A stretch of DNA of 64,000 nt from Prinsepia uniflora (Eukaryota; Streptophyta; Magnoliopsida; Rosales; Rosaceae), in assembly GCA_032719365.1 (NCBI GenBank), contig CM064867.1:42557651-42621650 (forward strand), given 5' to 3'. A program made the translations under genes and the position numbers. Below the pieces are notes generated by a model. That model searched no databases, was not told where the DNA came from, and saw only the letters and a program-made list of their open reading frames with translations. This document shows, piece after piece, positions 34,908 to 46,959 of this stretch. Numbering within the stretch: the first letter of the stretch is position 1; each line of letters begins with the position of its first letter.

Positions 34908-35372
34908 TGTAAGACCCGTATCCTGGAGGGAACGGTGAACAATCCCACATTCCTGCGAGGGGGAATGGTCTGGGAGAGGATGGTGGTGTGCCTTAAAGGT
35001 GTAGGCACACACCTATCTAGCACTAGGCCTCCCTTGGCCGCGCTGGTTAAGGTGGTTACCTTCCATGCGTGAGCTCCCAAAAACAAAACCTTGGGGGCGC
35101 AGGTGTGCCCAAAGAGGACAATATAGGGTTAGATAGAGGGTGCCGCTGCGCAACTTCGATCTAAACTAGGCCTTTTGGGAGCACAAGTGGGTTTGGAGGG
35201 GATTGGAACCCCAAATTTAAACGAGTTGAGACTGGTGCAATTCCATGATGGGTGACCCCCTGGGAAGTTGCACAATGAGCTCCCGAAAACAAAACCGTGA
35301 GGGCGAGGCCCAAAGCGGACAATATGGTGCTAGATGAGTCGGGTCCTGACCGAGGAGGGTCGGGTCCTGACA
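34908..35372 (+). mobile_element. Cassandra-2: recombined copy inside solo LTR D
   Basis: Starts TGTAAGACCCG and ends CGGGTCCTGACA. The left part is an LTR lacking the 5S-like stretch, which is replaced by ~40 unrelated bases (about 35029-35066). A ~30-base unknown piece at about 35138-35168 precedes a second LTR part that does contain the 5S-like sequence (35205-35277). Primer site and internal domain are gone. Flanks GCTGG and AGTGG agree at three of five bases. Confidence 0.8.
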
Positions 35373-36492
35373 AGTGGGCACTGTAGCAGGCGCGTGGGTG
35401 CCACACGCAGCCACTCACGGCGGCGAGTGCCGGTGCGTGGGCACGAATTCCAAGGTAAGGTCAACATGACTTTTATCCTATACAATATGACGAACATTTT
35501 AGCGTTGGTTTTGTGTCAATCGAACCCCGTTCCGACATTGTTCGGGATGTCCGAAGGTTTTAAGTCGAGTTTAAAAATAGTTAGAAATTCGGGAAAATTA
35601 CGGGACTCGAATACGAGGTTAATGAAGAGGTTAGTAACCCTCTAAAGTGATATGGACAGGTTTGGGAGTCCCGGTGTTAGTGACGAGCCCCGGGAAGGCC
35701 AATGGCAAGCGTATCGAGGCGCATGGTTAAACGGTGTGTGAGTGGACGTTGCTTTCAAAATTTAATGCATGCATAAATATTTCTATGATTTCTATAATTA
35801 TGATTATGAACTGTGATGATTTCGATTCCCGTATTTATACGTATTTTATATATGCACACGAAATTGCACGTATTTCGAGATTATGGTTTCCCGTATGTTT
35901 TGGATGATGGTTTAACAAATGATTTTATATGATTTGTGCGTATCATGTTATTAAGATGTTGATTGCGGTTGTGAGTATGGTTTACGGTTTTGACATGTAT
36001 TTCGAGAATGACACGGATTTGCACGTTTTACGAGATTTCGAGTATGTTGTGATTTGATTGTGATTTTGGTGATTATGATTGTGGTTTTGATGCTTTGACC
36101 TTGGGATTTGAAAAATGATGTGATTTCGAGGAGTTAAAATGGATTTTGAAAAAAGGTGATTTCGGGCTTGATGCTCGGGGCATAAAAGTAATTTCGATGA
36201 ACGAGATTTCGGTTTTCGGAGGTTTGAAATTGAATTCTTGGTTTGGGTTCGGGATGATGTTTCCGGATGCCGGCTTACGAAATCATTATTGCGAATTCGA
36301 ATTCGGGAATGGAAGAGGATTTAATAAAGTGATTTGGTATGATTATACATGCCCCATGTGTAATGATGATTTGATTATGTTTTGTGAAGTAAGGTTTGGG
36401 GATTTGAATGTGGAAATTCGGACCATGAGTCCTGTTATGACAAAATGTGATTTCGGGATGAATCCCGAGTTGTTGTGATTGACAAATGTTTT

Positions 36493-36740
36493 GGGTTTAA
36501 AGACCCGCTGAAAACTGTTTTGGGTTTAAAGATCCGGTGCTATTGCTGGAGCAGGTTTTGAGTTTAAAGACTCGGTTAATTGATAACGGGGGAGGGCCCT
36601 TAATGAGTTTAAAGACTCGTGAGTTTAAAGATTCGGTTATTGTGATACCCCCGAGGCCTATTGATTATGTTTTGAGTTTAAAGACTCGTTGAAATCCCGG
36701 GAAGGCCTGATTATGCGCATGGTTTTGAATTTAAATACTC
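36493..36740 (+). repeat. Array of seven 14-bp hairpin motifs in solo LTR D
   Basis: Copies at 36493, 36522, 36560, 36605, 36621, 36674 and 36727. The first reads GGGTTTAAAGACCC; most others read GAGTTTAAAGACTC. Order and spacing match the array in LTR A. Confidence 0.8.
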
Positions 36741-37452
36741 AGGGGCACTTGATATCCAGCAAAATGATTGACTTGTGATTCATTGTTAATTTCTGATGTT
36801 TCGGTTGAGTTGGGCAGTGGCCCGGTATATGTGGTTGATGGTTTTGGATCATGTTGTGTATTTGGTTTTGATTCATGGTTTTGGGCTGATGCCCTGTGTT
36901 TATGATTGCGGGCTAAGACCCGAAGGTTAAGAAAAAGAAAATGATTTGATTTCATGCACTGTTTTCTTACGTTGAAAATGTAACGGATTGCGAAATGATT
37001 TTTGAATGCATGCATTGGTTTTACGTGGAAGGTAAAAAGGTCTTTCTGTAACTGTTTTGTAAACTGATTTATTTTTGTACACTCACACCTTTTGGCTTTT
37101 ATTGACCCTTCAGGTTGTGGCGCGTTGATCAAGGCTGATCGAGAGGCGGAGGCATGAGTAAGTACGTGTGGCTATCCCTGGTTTGGCAAGTACTGAGGGT
37201 AAATTAGGAATTTCAGTCGTCTTGCAAGACGGGAGCAGGACCGGGCACGGTTATCAATGCCCCTTTCGGGGGCGGTCCTGTCAGCGGATGCGAACTGTAG
37301 TAGAGATCGAGACATCATATGCCACCACCGATCCTAGCGTACTCTTGCTAACCCCGAGCGAGTGACGAGTTTATCCCTGGTCTTACATGCGATGTCAAAC
37401 GGGAGTAGGCACATCCCTTGATAATCCAGGGAGATTGGGATGGGTTATGTCA

Positions 37453-40156
37453 GCTTGGTATTAGAGCACGGTTTGTTCTTAGTGTAATGCATATGTGCTA
37501 AATGTGATGTCTCTGCAGTGGTAACAAATCGGCATCAACCTGATAGATAGGGTAGGAATAGGAACGTTACGAGGGAATGAAACCCGAATGGATCCTGTTT
37601 GGCATGAGATGCAATTTTTCGGTGTGTTGAATCCCGGATGGATGTCCATTGTCACAAGATGCCACGGTATAGATGTTGTGTGCCATCGTATGCCGTGATT
37701 ATTATATTTCTGGGTTGAGCAATGTTAGGCACTGAGTAGGGCCAAGCCTCTTTTGGGCCCAACGACTGGAGGCCGTAGAGTACGAGTGGATAAGATCTTT
37801 GGATCGTGGTTATTTGTTGGTTGAGTAACAACCACCCCCGTATGACGACTTTTTAGAGTCGTGACTAAGGGATCGGTCAGGTTGGACGTGCTGCAGTGAG
37901 CTGCTGAGGTCGTGGATGACCTTAGATTGAGGTTGGTTGGATGAGCTACCAAGTGAGTGGTACTTGTAATTCGGATCGCGAGTTTATTGATCGATGGAGT
38001 ACAGGTTTATGAGCGGACTGTACGAGTGATGGATTGCAACCCCAGGTTTATGAGAAGGCCAGGAACGGCAGGGCCACCGTGGATGACGAAGGGACAACAG
38101 GAAAGGTAAACCCGAAACCCCTTTTTAATTTATAATTCAAATTTCAGTTTTGGACGTTTTGGGGTTGTTTCTAATGATGGGGTTGCATTCTTGGGGTCTA
38201 TACGAGTCGATGGGGATCAAAATCTAAGGCTGAGGCGCGGCGTGCAAATAGCGTAGTGTCTACTAGATTGGTCTGCACGCGATTGGGGCAGACATTACTA
38301 TCGGTGGACGTGGGCGAGTCTTATCGATCTGGATGGGCTTATGTTCCAGTGACAACGGTTACGTTGGAGATTCAACAGTCATGACGGCAACTTGACGCGT
38401 TGCCGAGGGGTGTGGTTCTGGTATTTGGTACAGATGTGTCAGTGTCGCTCAGTATGCGCAGAGATTTCTAGATTCGACTCAATTATAACTAAGTGCTATC
38501 ACAGAAGAAGATGTTAAGCTGTGGGTGTTGGCAAGTGTGCCTAGACAAGGATTTGCGTCGTTAGGGAGCATGGACAAGGATTGCCTTGAGCTCTAAGCCT
38601 TAAGTGGCTGACGTGCGAGTTTCAGTGTTAGTGATCACTGAGCAAGACAGAGAGGATCCCAAGTGGCTTAGTGCGAGGCACGGGATATACCTGGATGAGT
38701 GACAGGTACCCTAGTTATCCTTGGACAAATTGCACGAGTGTTAGGTGCTGGAGTTGATCCTATAGAGCTGGGACGTGCGAACCAGTATGCTGACGGGGAT
38801 GGTGATAGAATCTCCAATTGGATGTGCATAAAAGGTAAGTTAAAAGGCGGATAAAACTCACTCCGTGTGAGTGACTGCTTGAAGGCCGGAAGAATATAAC
38901 TGAACGGTTGTGAGGGATGGGGGACACGTGTTGTGATATCCCCAGTTAGCTTAGCGAGCTTGGAGTGAGTTTTGGGTTGTGCTCGAGTTTCCCGATGTGT
39001 TGTTGGTGTGAGTGGTGGTTGCCACATTCAAGGAGTTGGTCTTGAACCAACTGCTAATAACTATACATACTTCCATCTCCTGGAAGATCTCACTCACAGA
39101 TGTGCGAGCTTGTGAGAGCTGAGTCGGGGAATGACAAGACCGTGAGAGGATCACTACAGTAGTTATCAATAAATATTAATGGTTGGTGAAAGTGACTTTT
39201 CATTTTCTTCTTTTATGCTTGCAACATGGTTGCAACTTCTCTTGGTTCCTAGATGTCAGATTAGGAGGAGGACCAATTGAATGAGTTGAGGAGCAGATGA
39301 TTCTTGGTGTCACCATATGGGGTGAGTGTAGTGGGTATTGTGTTTACACTCACATAAGATGAATTTTGATGTCATTATCCTAGATCATCCTAAGTGGACA
39401 TTATCATGGCGAAGTGAAGGAAATCCTCAAGTTATTGTGCAAGTGGTGAGTGTTGAACCCTTCTACTGTTCAAAGAGGGTTTAAGACCCTATTCTCATAT
39501 TTCGGGTCATTAGCTGTGAGAGAGCTAATGTGGAACCACCGTGAATCGAGATGAGGGAGAAAATCGGGTTGGTTGTGGATCGAGTAAACCAAGGTGATCG
39601 AGGATCGCAGGGAAGGTGAAGTTAATATAATACAAGACAGAGGTTGGATACGAGAAAAATTCTGAAGATTGGACAGCGAGATCGCTGAGTGGAGCAATCT
39701 GATTGTTGTGGTATGATCGTTAGATTGAGTCCTATTTAGACACGAGATGATACTCAGACTAGATTCTATGGTGACAGTTCGATGAGGACTATGATCGGAC
39801 ATGGTTCGACATAATGATATGTTGACTACCCGTTGAATACTACGCCCTAGAGCATAGTGCATTGCGAGGGTTCAGATATTGTAGGAGCTTCGAGCTCAGG
39901 GCTAGGTTGGGCCAAAGGAACCCGGGTGATTATGTTGTGAGTATCTCTACTAGCAAGTATTCGATGGGGTTCAGTAATGTCCTTAGGGAATCAGGAGGAT
40001 GAGTGAGATGTCGATTGGTGTATCGACATGATGAGTGATGTGTCAGTTCAAGACTCGAGACAAGTCGGGATTTCAACGTAGGTCACTGAGCAACACGAGA
40101 CATGAGTGGTCTCTTAGCGAGACGAGATATCCTGATAGGACTCGAGAGTGAGTCAA
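37453..40156 (+). other. Internal domain of element C, non-coding
   Basis: About 2.7 kb without gag or pol motifs. CATCAACCTGATAG near 37533 and GTGGACGTGGGCGAGTCTTAT near 38302 match LARD internal sequence. A ~190-bp piece of C LTR (38046-38236, matching 30535-30712) is embedded in it. The polypurine tract and the first ~345 bp of the 3' LTR are deleted. A 130-codon frame at 39470-39862 (-) has no recognisable motif. Confidence 0.75.
37456..37467 (+). promoter_or_regulatory. Primer binding site of element C
   Basis: TGGTATTAGAGC stands three bases after the LTR end at 37452. It has one change (C to T) from the tRNA-Met type. Confidence 0.88.
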
Positions 40157-41917
40157 TGTCTGAATGACACTTGTCACTCATCCATTGCCTCATTCCCTTC
40201 ATTCATGCATATCTCTCCCATTCCCATCATTTTCTGCATCCAACCCTCACCCACTCCCAAAACCCTTTTCAATCCTCTTGCTACTGGACTAGAGGGTGAG
40301 AGATAGGGTGATGGAGAGGCTGAGAGAAGGCCATAGACAGCAAGGCCACCGTGGATGGCGGAGGGACAAACGGGAAAGGTAAATCGGAAATCTCTTTTTA
40401 ATTCAAAATTCAAATTTTAGTTTTGGACGTTTGGGGGTTGTTTCTAATGATAGAGTTGCATTCTTAGGGTCTATATGAGTCGACGGGGATCAGAATTGAA
40501 GGTTGAGGATGGCGAAGTAGCTCAGGCAAGGAGCTGGAATATTGGCCAGACCGTTCATCAATCCTAGGTAAAGTTTTAAGTTGTTTTTCTAGGTTTTGAT
40601 CATACAGATCGATTTGGGAGGATTAGACAAGTAGCTAGGAAGAAATAGGATCGAAAATAGTTGGGAAATTAAGAAATGGTGGCCGTTTTATGTCACGGGT
40701 CTGCGCGACCATTTTACAGGACTAGTCGAGAGGCTAGTGGTGATGACATCATCAGCTGACGTCATCACCTGTCAGATTGTCAGGTGACATAGCCCTATGG
40801 GGGAACGCCACGTGGTTGTTGTCAGTTCCCAGTCAGCTTGACATGTTAATGATGTGGACCAATCAGATGTGCAAAGTGTCACTAACATGTCAGACACGTG
40901 GACTAATGGCGAGCTGACATATGGCACTGTTTGACCCTATCAGATGTCCAATGTCAGATGATGTCAGCGTGACGTCAGCCGTTGACTTTGACTATTGACC
41001 GTTAATGTCAGCGTTAACTTTTGACCGGTAACTTTTGACCCCCGCTTGGGGGCGTGTGGGCACGAATTTTAAGGTGGGACCGATCTTGTTCGAAAGGTTT
41101 TGATGATTCAAATACAATAGTGGTGGTTTCAATTCGATCGGAGATCGTTATGCTATTTAAATCGAGGTTTTTCTCCTTGGGAAACGTTTTCCAGACAAGT
41201 TGACTGCTCTGGGATGTGTAAGGGTTTATGATATGGACTTGTATAGGTTAGTAGTAACCTTTGAGTATTATTTGGATAGGTCCGGACGTTCGGGAGAGTA
41301 TAGATTAGCCCCATAGTGGCTTACAACAAGGATTTCGAGGCGCGACTTGGACGGTCTGTGAGTGGACCTTTGCTTTATGAAATATGATGCATGCATAAAT
41401 GTTTTCTACGTTTTATCAATATTAATTGTGATGCATTGGTTGCATCTGCTTACATATGGTCAATTGGGCATTTTCATAGAAAATACTTTATTCCACGTAG
41501 TTCGGGATTTATATATTTTATATGATATTTGGGCTTCGGGCGAGTATACTACGTGCATGTGTGTTATGTGATTTTGATGGCTTCACGGAGAGGCGTGAAA
41601 TCTGCATTTGGGCATGAGTCCCAGTTGATTTAGTCTTTGTCTCGGATGTTAGTTAAAAGGGATTTTGCAATGTGAAATGGTTTTCGGATTTGGAAATATC
41701 TTCCGGGTGTATGACCTAGTTGATTTATTGTTTGACTTAGAGTATAGTCAAATGTGAAATGTATCGAGCTGTGACCCAGTTATGAAATTTATGAAAGATA
41801 GTTCGAGCATGAGACCCAGTTTTGTATTTGACAGGATTCTAGGAATCTTGGACTATATTCGGGCATATGGCCCTATTGATGATTTTTGGGTTAGAGTTCC
41901 GGTCGCGACGAGTGATG
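40157..41917 (+). repeat. 3' LTR of element C, both ends missing
   Basis: Matches 30371 to about 32925 of the 5' LTR without Cassandra-1, so it shows the empty Cassandra site near 41355. It stops at GTGATG, exactly where element E is inserted. Confidence 0.88.
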
Positions 41918-44046
41918 TGACACAACCCATCCCAATTCCCCCCCCCCCCCCCCTCCCCTCCCCCTCCTCACGATTAACGCTGGATGTGCCATGCTCCCAT
42001 CTCATCCACGTGTGACATGATGGGCCAGACAAGGGATAACCCAAACCTTAGCCCCTTCGGGTTTCCAGAGTGCGCCAGGATCAGTGGAGCATTGTGTTGT
42101 CATGGTCACTGCTACAGCCCGCATCCGTGATCAACCTGAAGGGCATTAAAAACCATAAAAGCTTTGAGTGGACGAAATAAATAATTTAATAAAAAATCAT
42201 TTCACAAAGAAGACATTTATGCCCTTCACATAAAAACCATGCATGCATACAAAAACCAGCTAATTCAAATATAATAAACCGTTTATAAAACCAAAGCCAT
42301 TTCCTTCCTAAAATCATTAGGGCCTTAGCCCAAAACCATAAAACTGATCATGTGGGAACTCAGCCCAAAACCGTAAATCCAAATCACGTGGGTCACTGCC
42401 CAAATCCCTAAACACAGAAATCCGTAAATCTGTAAATCAAATGTACTCCAAGTTCGATAGTTTCCAAATCAAATGGGACTCATGCCTGATTCCATATTTC
42501 TAATTCCAAAACCATTCCATTAAACCATCATGGAAATATCAGCACGTATAAACATAGTATAAAACCATAAACCTTGAATTACGTTCGACTATGCATGCAT
42601 CAATTTAGAAAATAACACTACACTCACAGATCGTCCTTGCTACATCTCGATACGCATGCCATAAGCCTCCCGGGGCCAAATCACCCTCTTCAAAACATCT
42701 GGACCTGTCCAAATTATACTCGAAGGTAACTAACTATCTATATAAGTCCATAGGATAAAACCCCAAACCTTCCAGAAAAGTCATCTTCTCTTGGACACGT
42801 TTCTCGAGGCTAAACGCCTCGATTTGACCAACCTAGCGATCTCCGATCATCCCGAAACCACCACCATTGGATCCGAATCGTTGTAACCTATAAGATGACA
42901 CTAGTTCCATCTCCAAATTCATGCTCATGCACCTATATGCACGTGGCCAACGCTGGTCAACGATCAGGTCAAAGTCAACGGTTAGTAATCGCTGACATCA
43001 GCATTACATCATCACTGACAACCCTGACAGTGCCACGTGTCACTTGTGTACTAGTCCACGTCACTGACATGTCAGTGACATGTGGCAACCCAAGATTGGA
43101 CCACGTCACTAACATGTCAGTGCTAACTGTGCACTGACATATGTGACAGGTGTCGCCTTATGATTGGTCCACCTATGAAAGCTGTCAGTCTAACATGCTG
43201 ACGTGGCCTAACATGTCAGGCCGCCATATGTCACTGACGTGATGACATCATAGCTGACAATATTGTTGACATCATCGCTAACATTATCCCTATCATCATC
43301 AATGACATCATCATTGTCGTCATCCAATTGGCCAAAGAAGAGGACCAGCCGCCGTTGTCATCTCTCCTACCTCGCTGACCAAAAAAAAGCTCCATTGAAG
43401 CCCAGACTTCAAACCTTCATAACTTCTTCATTTCTCAACCAAATTGGACATTCTAATAGTCCAAAACTATCTACGCAACCCAAGGATTCCAAGATATAAG
43501 CCTCAAAAGTTTTGGCCAAAGTTCAAGCTTCCTCATTGCACGTTCCCAACTATTCCTCCCTTCGAACGTGACCTCCAACGGATCGTGGGAGTCTCCTGAG
43601 GTCATTTCCAACCTTGGTTTCCCTAAAAAATCCCTCAAAATGGAAGTGGAAAATCAAAGTGTTTATGTGTGTAGGTTTTGTGTGTTTATGTGCTTGCATA
43701 GGTTTTGGGGGGAAGGAGAGAGTGAAAAATAATGAATGAAATAAATGGATAAGGACCAATGGGAAGGGTGACACATGTCACTTATTGTAACGCGTAACTG
43801 TAGAACTAACTAAATCTGTTCTTGGCTCGTGAAATGCACGTACGAAGTCTAATTTTGACGTGACATCTATCTACATAATTGCAATCCTGCGATCTACTTA
43901 ATGTTCCTTGGTAAACGTGCAATTAACATATCGAGGAAAAAGTCGACATTTTCTCATCTAGGGAAAAATCATCATTTCACCTCAAATAATCTCGAAATCC
44001 TCGATCAATTGTCTTTAATCTCGTAATTGTGGGTTGGGTCGTTACA
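41918..44046 (-). repeat. 3' LTR of element E (2129 bp)
   Basis: On the - strand it runs from TGTAACGACCCAACC (44046) to GATGGGTTGTGTCA (41918). A C-homopolymer of 16 lies at 41938-41953. The block 42940-43330 is rich in GACATGTCAGTGACATG-type inverted repeats and ACGTGG/CCAAT modules, as in C. The U5 hairpin is decayed here. No gene is present. Confidence 0.88.
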
Positions 44047-45100
44047 AGCTACCTCCAAACCGAGGCTCCCCCTTGGTCACGTCTACGTCTGAAATATCTC
44101 TATGGTACACGTAATAACTAAACGTCACCCTAACGTCAATTACAATCCAACGACCAACGCCGAATACCAGCTCATCCTTAGTGACAATATCCGACAAGTG
44201 AGTGATCAAACTGTCATTAGAATTCCAACTTGAACCCCGAACCCCGTTCGAGAAATTGACACTCATCGACCTCACCTGCCACCCACGCCGGTTGTCATCT
44301 TTGCTCCCACTAAGTAGTCACTAAGTTCTCTTTCACTTGGAAGTCCCAACCGTCAACAATACCCATGTCGAATTGTCATGACTAGCTGGTAACCCATCAG
44401 CTCCACGGTCTTTATCCAAGTTCACTATCGAAAACCCGACTCGTACTAGAGTCCTCTTCCGGTAGTTCTACTTGACTGAAGGCCCAATCTGTGATCTTGA
44501 TTTCTCTTGAGTGCCAATTTCGCATCTCACTCATCTAGAGTGTATTCTAACCACATCGAATACTTTCTTTAGTCGAGAAAATAAAAAATCAGTATATTCA
44601 AGGTTCCTCTTGCCAACAAAACCATGGCACCGAACTCCAAGCTCCCACAATAACCGAACCCTCCAAAGTCCTGCTAATCAAGAGCACAGTATGACACCCA
44701 GTCTAAGTGTCAATGGAAAATCAACCTTAGATCCCATCCTACCACCATACGACTACCTTGCCATCATGGTCTAACAGTGAGTCCTTGTATATTCGATCTC
44801 AGGCCTGGAAAGACCACATACTAAACTTAACATCCTCTCTGGGTTCTCCTGATCACTCGACCAACACTTGAGAAGCATCCAACACTTACTCTTTAAGAAG
44901 TCCATAAACAAACTGACCTATTCATTAGCCAATCCAAGCTTCCGGTTAACCTCAAAGGCCAACCGACTTCCGTCTTCCAAGACATGCCATTTCTGAGTGA
45001 AAAGTCTTGTCGGTCACCTACTTCGACCTCTATGCTGATGAGTAACAAGTTGAATCCTAAAATCATGTTATAGTTACCCGATCCAACAATACAAATCTCG
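44047..45100 (-). other. Internal sequence of E with no recognisable gene
   Basis: Between the LTR and the RT remnant, where integrase would be expected. I see no HHCC, D-D-35-E or GPY/F motif in any - strand frame. The purine-rich stretch next to the LTR (GGTTTGGAGGTAGCT on the - strand) may be a decayed polypurine tract. Confidence 0.6.
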
Positions 45101-46860
45101 TAGGAAACTGGCTACTAGAGTCCATAGTCATCTCATGAGGTGTAATTATTTAGATGCAAAAGCCATAGCTTTCCCGTGAAATGTAAGTACATATCTCTAG
45201 CCTGCAGAGATGCATCACTATAGATCTCAAAACTCTGACTACCGTCCGGAAGGGTCAACATTGGAACAGTAGTCCGTCTCTCAAATTCCCGGTAGCTCTA
45301 CTCACCCAAGTATCTCAAACTAATTTGACTCCCTTCTGTGTCAACTGCGTCAACTAGCTGCAACTTAGGGAAAAATCCTCCACCAAATTCCTGTAACACC
45401 CAGCTAGTTCGAGAAACTCCAAATCTCAGTTACTGTAATTGGTTAATGTCAATAAAAATCTGCCTCGGTCCTCCAAGGATGCACCCTAATTCATACCCAG
45501 GAAACCAACACTGGTTCACCAAGACCGGCACTTACTCAACGTGGTACATCGTTGTTTCCCTTGCTCCTTCGCACTCCTCAACATACTAAGACATCAACAG
45601 AGAAAATTAACTTGTAAGCAGTAGAACTTGTCTCCATTTCCGGAATAAACTGAGGTTTTCCTTCACTTAGCCCATGATAATGTCCAACGTGAGAAAAGTT
45701 GAGGTTGACGACATCAAAGTTCATCTGATGCAGATGTGAATGAGAATCCATGTTGCACACATCAATGACATGCAACACCAAACAGTCTCTTCTCCTCAAC
45801 TTATTCAAGTTGGCCAACATCCTGGGTGTTTGGCCTATGAATGTCCTTCGAAATCGAGAGAAATTGCAACCATGTTAGAAGCATACTCACAACTTCTGAC
45901 TAAAAAAGCAAAAAATGAGAAGTCTCTTTGACCAACCAAAAGTGTTTATTGGTAGCTACTGTAGTGATCCATACTATTTTCCATGATTGTATTCCTTCTT
46001 CACAAGCTCAACCTTTACAAGCTTATACAACCATGAGACGCAGATGTGAAGAACAAATGAACAACATTCACTAAGTACTTCCACGATAAGGATTACTTGT
46101 TCCACACTATTTCCTCGTTCAGCTACCGAGAGTCGATGCAAAATCTCAAGGTACCATCCACCTCTCGTACAAATAAAACTAGGGCTCCCTAAGGTGACAT
46201 AATCGAACAAAAAACCCCCCAAATCTACTAGATCTTACACCTAAACCCTCAACTCTGCCGGTAGCACATCTGGAAAATGTTCAATCATAACTCCACCTCC
46301 CTCTTAGGTGGTAATTCTGTAAATCCTCTAGAACCACATCCGAATTTTCTCACACAAGTGTTATATTTCCCCAGCTCACTAAACATCTGGGGGCATCAAA
46401 CATGTGCCAAGTATCCATGAGAGCCACTCTATAATAACATTCCAACTTCCAAGCTGTAATTCTCGAAGTAATCCACCACTAAAGTCACGTCAAAGTAATA
46501 AATGTCCCAGGAATTCAATCTGTCTTAAGGTCAACAACTACTATCCAAACTGAACAGTCTTGGACCACCGAACTAGTAACTAACTAAACACCAGTCGGAG
46601 TACTGATACAAATGTCCAAACCTATTGGGGTCAACTTTCGGTCAACAAAAGGTATAAATCCTCCGGAAGTAAAAAAGTAGGTAGCCCTGGAATCCATCCA
46701 CCCTCGTGCATCTTAACCAAGGCAAGACCAGATACCAGTCACCATTCCAAGTGTAGTACATGTTTCTGGAAACCTCACTGACTAGCAAGACAGCTGAAAT
46801 CTCAACCGACACCCTCGGGACCCTCCCCATCGGACCTAGAAGCATTCATTTTCGAAGCTC
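45101..46860 (-). pseudogene. pol: Protease and reverse transcriptase remnants of element E
   Basis: On the - strand, in scattered frames: a protease-like stretch in 46845-46642 (a DSRATYFF-like form of the DPGATHSF site), SGSHGYLAHV near 46430, an RT stretch like DLVDLGGFFVR near 46220, the catalytic box decayed to FSVDVLVC near 45610, SVGFLG near 45500, and LTLPDGSQSFEIYSDAS near 45240 (start of RNase H). Stops and shifts are frequent. An RRRDCLVLHVIDV piece near 45780 resembles the protease end but lies on the RT side, so some reordering has happened. Confidence 0.75.
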
Positions 46861-46959
46861 TCTAGGTACACGAATCCTCCTGACGCCCTTAGCATCACCT
46901 AGAATCACCTGAACGTCGCTGGGATTCTGACACGCTCATCTCCACCTAATATGCCACAT

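Larger units (their letters stand above)
33572..37283 (+). repeat. Element D: solo LTR inserted in the LTR of C
   Basis: Starts TGTAATGACCC and ends CGGTCCTGTCA, flanked by GCGGA (33567-33571 and 37284-37288). Removing it restores the C LTR (GTTGCTCGCGGATGCGAACT). It is 3712 bp, of which 465 are Cassandra-2. Its first ~320 bases match LARD LTR starts and the rest matches LTR A, so it is a mosaic. It has no internal domain: the usual product of LTR-LTR recombination. Frames inside are not genes. Confidence 0.92.
30022..37452 (+). repeat. 5' LTR of element C, carrying two insertions
   Basis: LTR segments are 30022-31589, 32318-33571 and 37289-37452. It ends GGGTTATGTCA followed by the primer site. 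Features are a 34-bp palindrome (30360-30393), a 13-bp-stem hairpin (30945-30975), G-box/CCAAT repeats (31045-31116), a W-box cluster (31201-31275), a tandem GTGATGTGTTCAC array (32918-33202), GCATGCATGC near 33458 and GTCCACTCACAG near 33522. Confidence 0.85.
30022..41917 (+). mobile_element. Element C: non-coding LARD-type retrotransposon with nested insertions
   Basis: 5' LTR 30022-37452, of which about 3.0 kb is its own after removing Cassandra-1 and solo LTR D. It is followed by a primer site, a 2.7-kb non-coding core and the 3' LTR from about 40157. That LTR is cut at 41918 by element E, and its remainder must lie beyond the window. The core shares blocks with the LARD internal domains. 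The start reads CGTAACGACCCG, so the terminal T seems to have become C. Confidence 0.85.

Noticed and set aside
35029..35066. Possible tRNA gene piece (GCGCTGGTTAAGGTGGTTA) in Cassandra-2
   Set aside because: Resembles an A-box loosely, but there is no cloverleaf or B box at the right distance.
39470..39862. 130-codon - strand open frame inside element C
   Set aside because: No domain or motif, no homologous frame seen in LARD-1 or LARD-2, and it lies in non-coding retroelement core.
44047..45100. Integrase of element E
   Set aside because: Expected by position, but no HHCC, D-D-35-E or GPY/F pattern was found in any - strand frame.
45740..45931. + strand stretch HPGCLAYECPSK resembling a Gag zinc knuckle
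   Set aside because: Only part of a CCHC pattern; the first cysteines are missing, and the - strand reads as decayed pol. Probably chance or a very old fragment.
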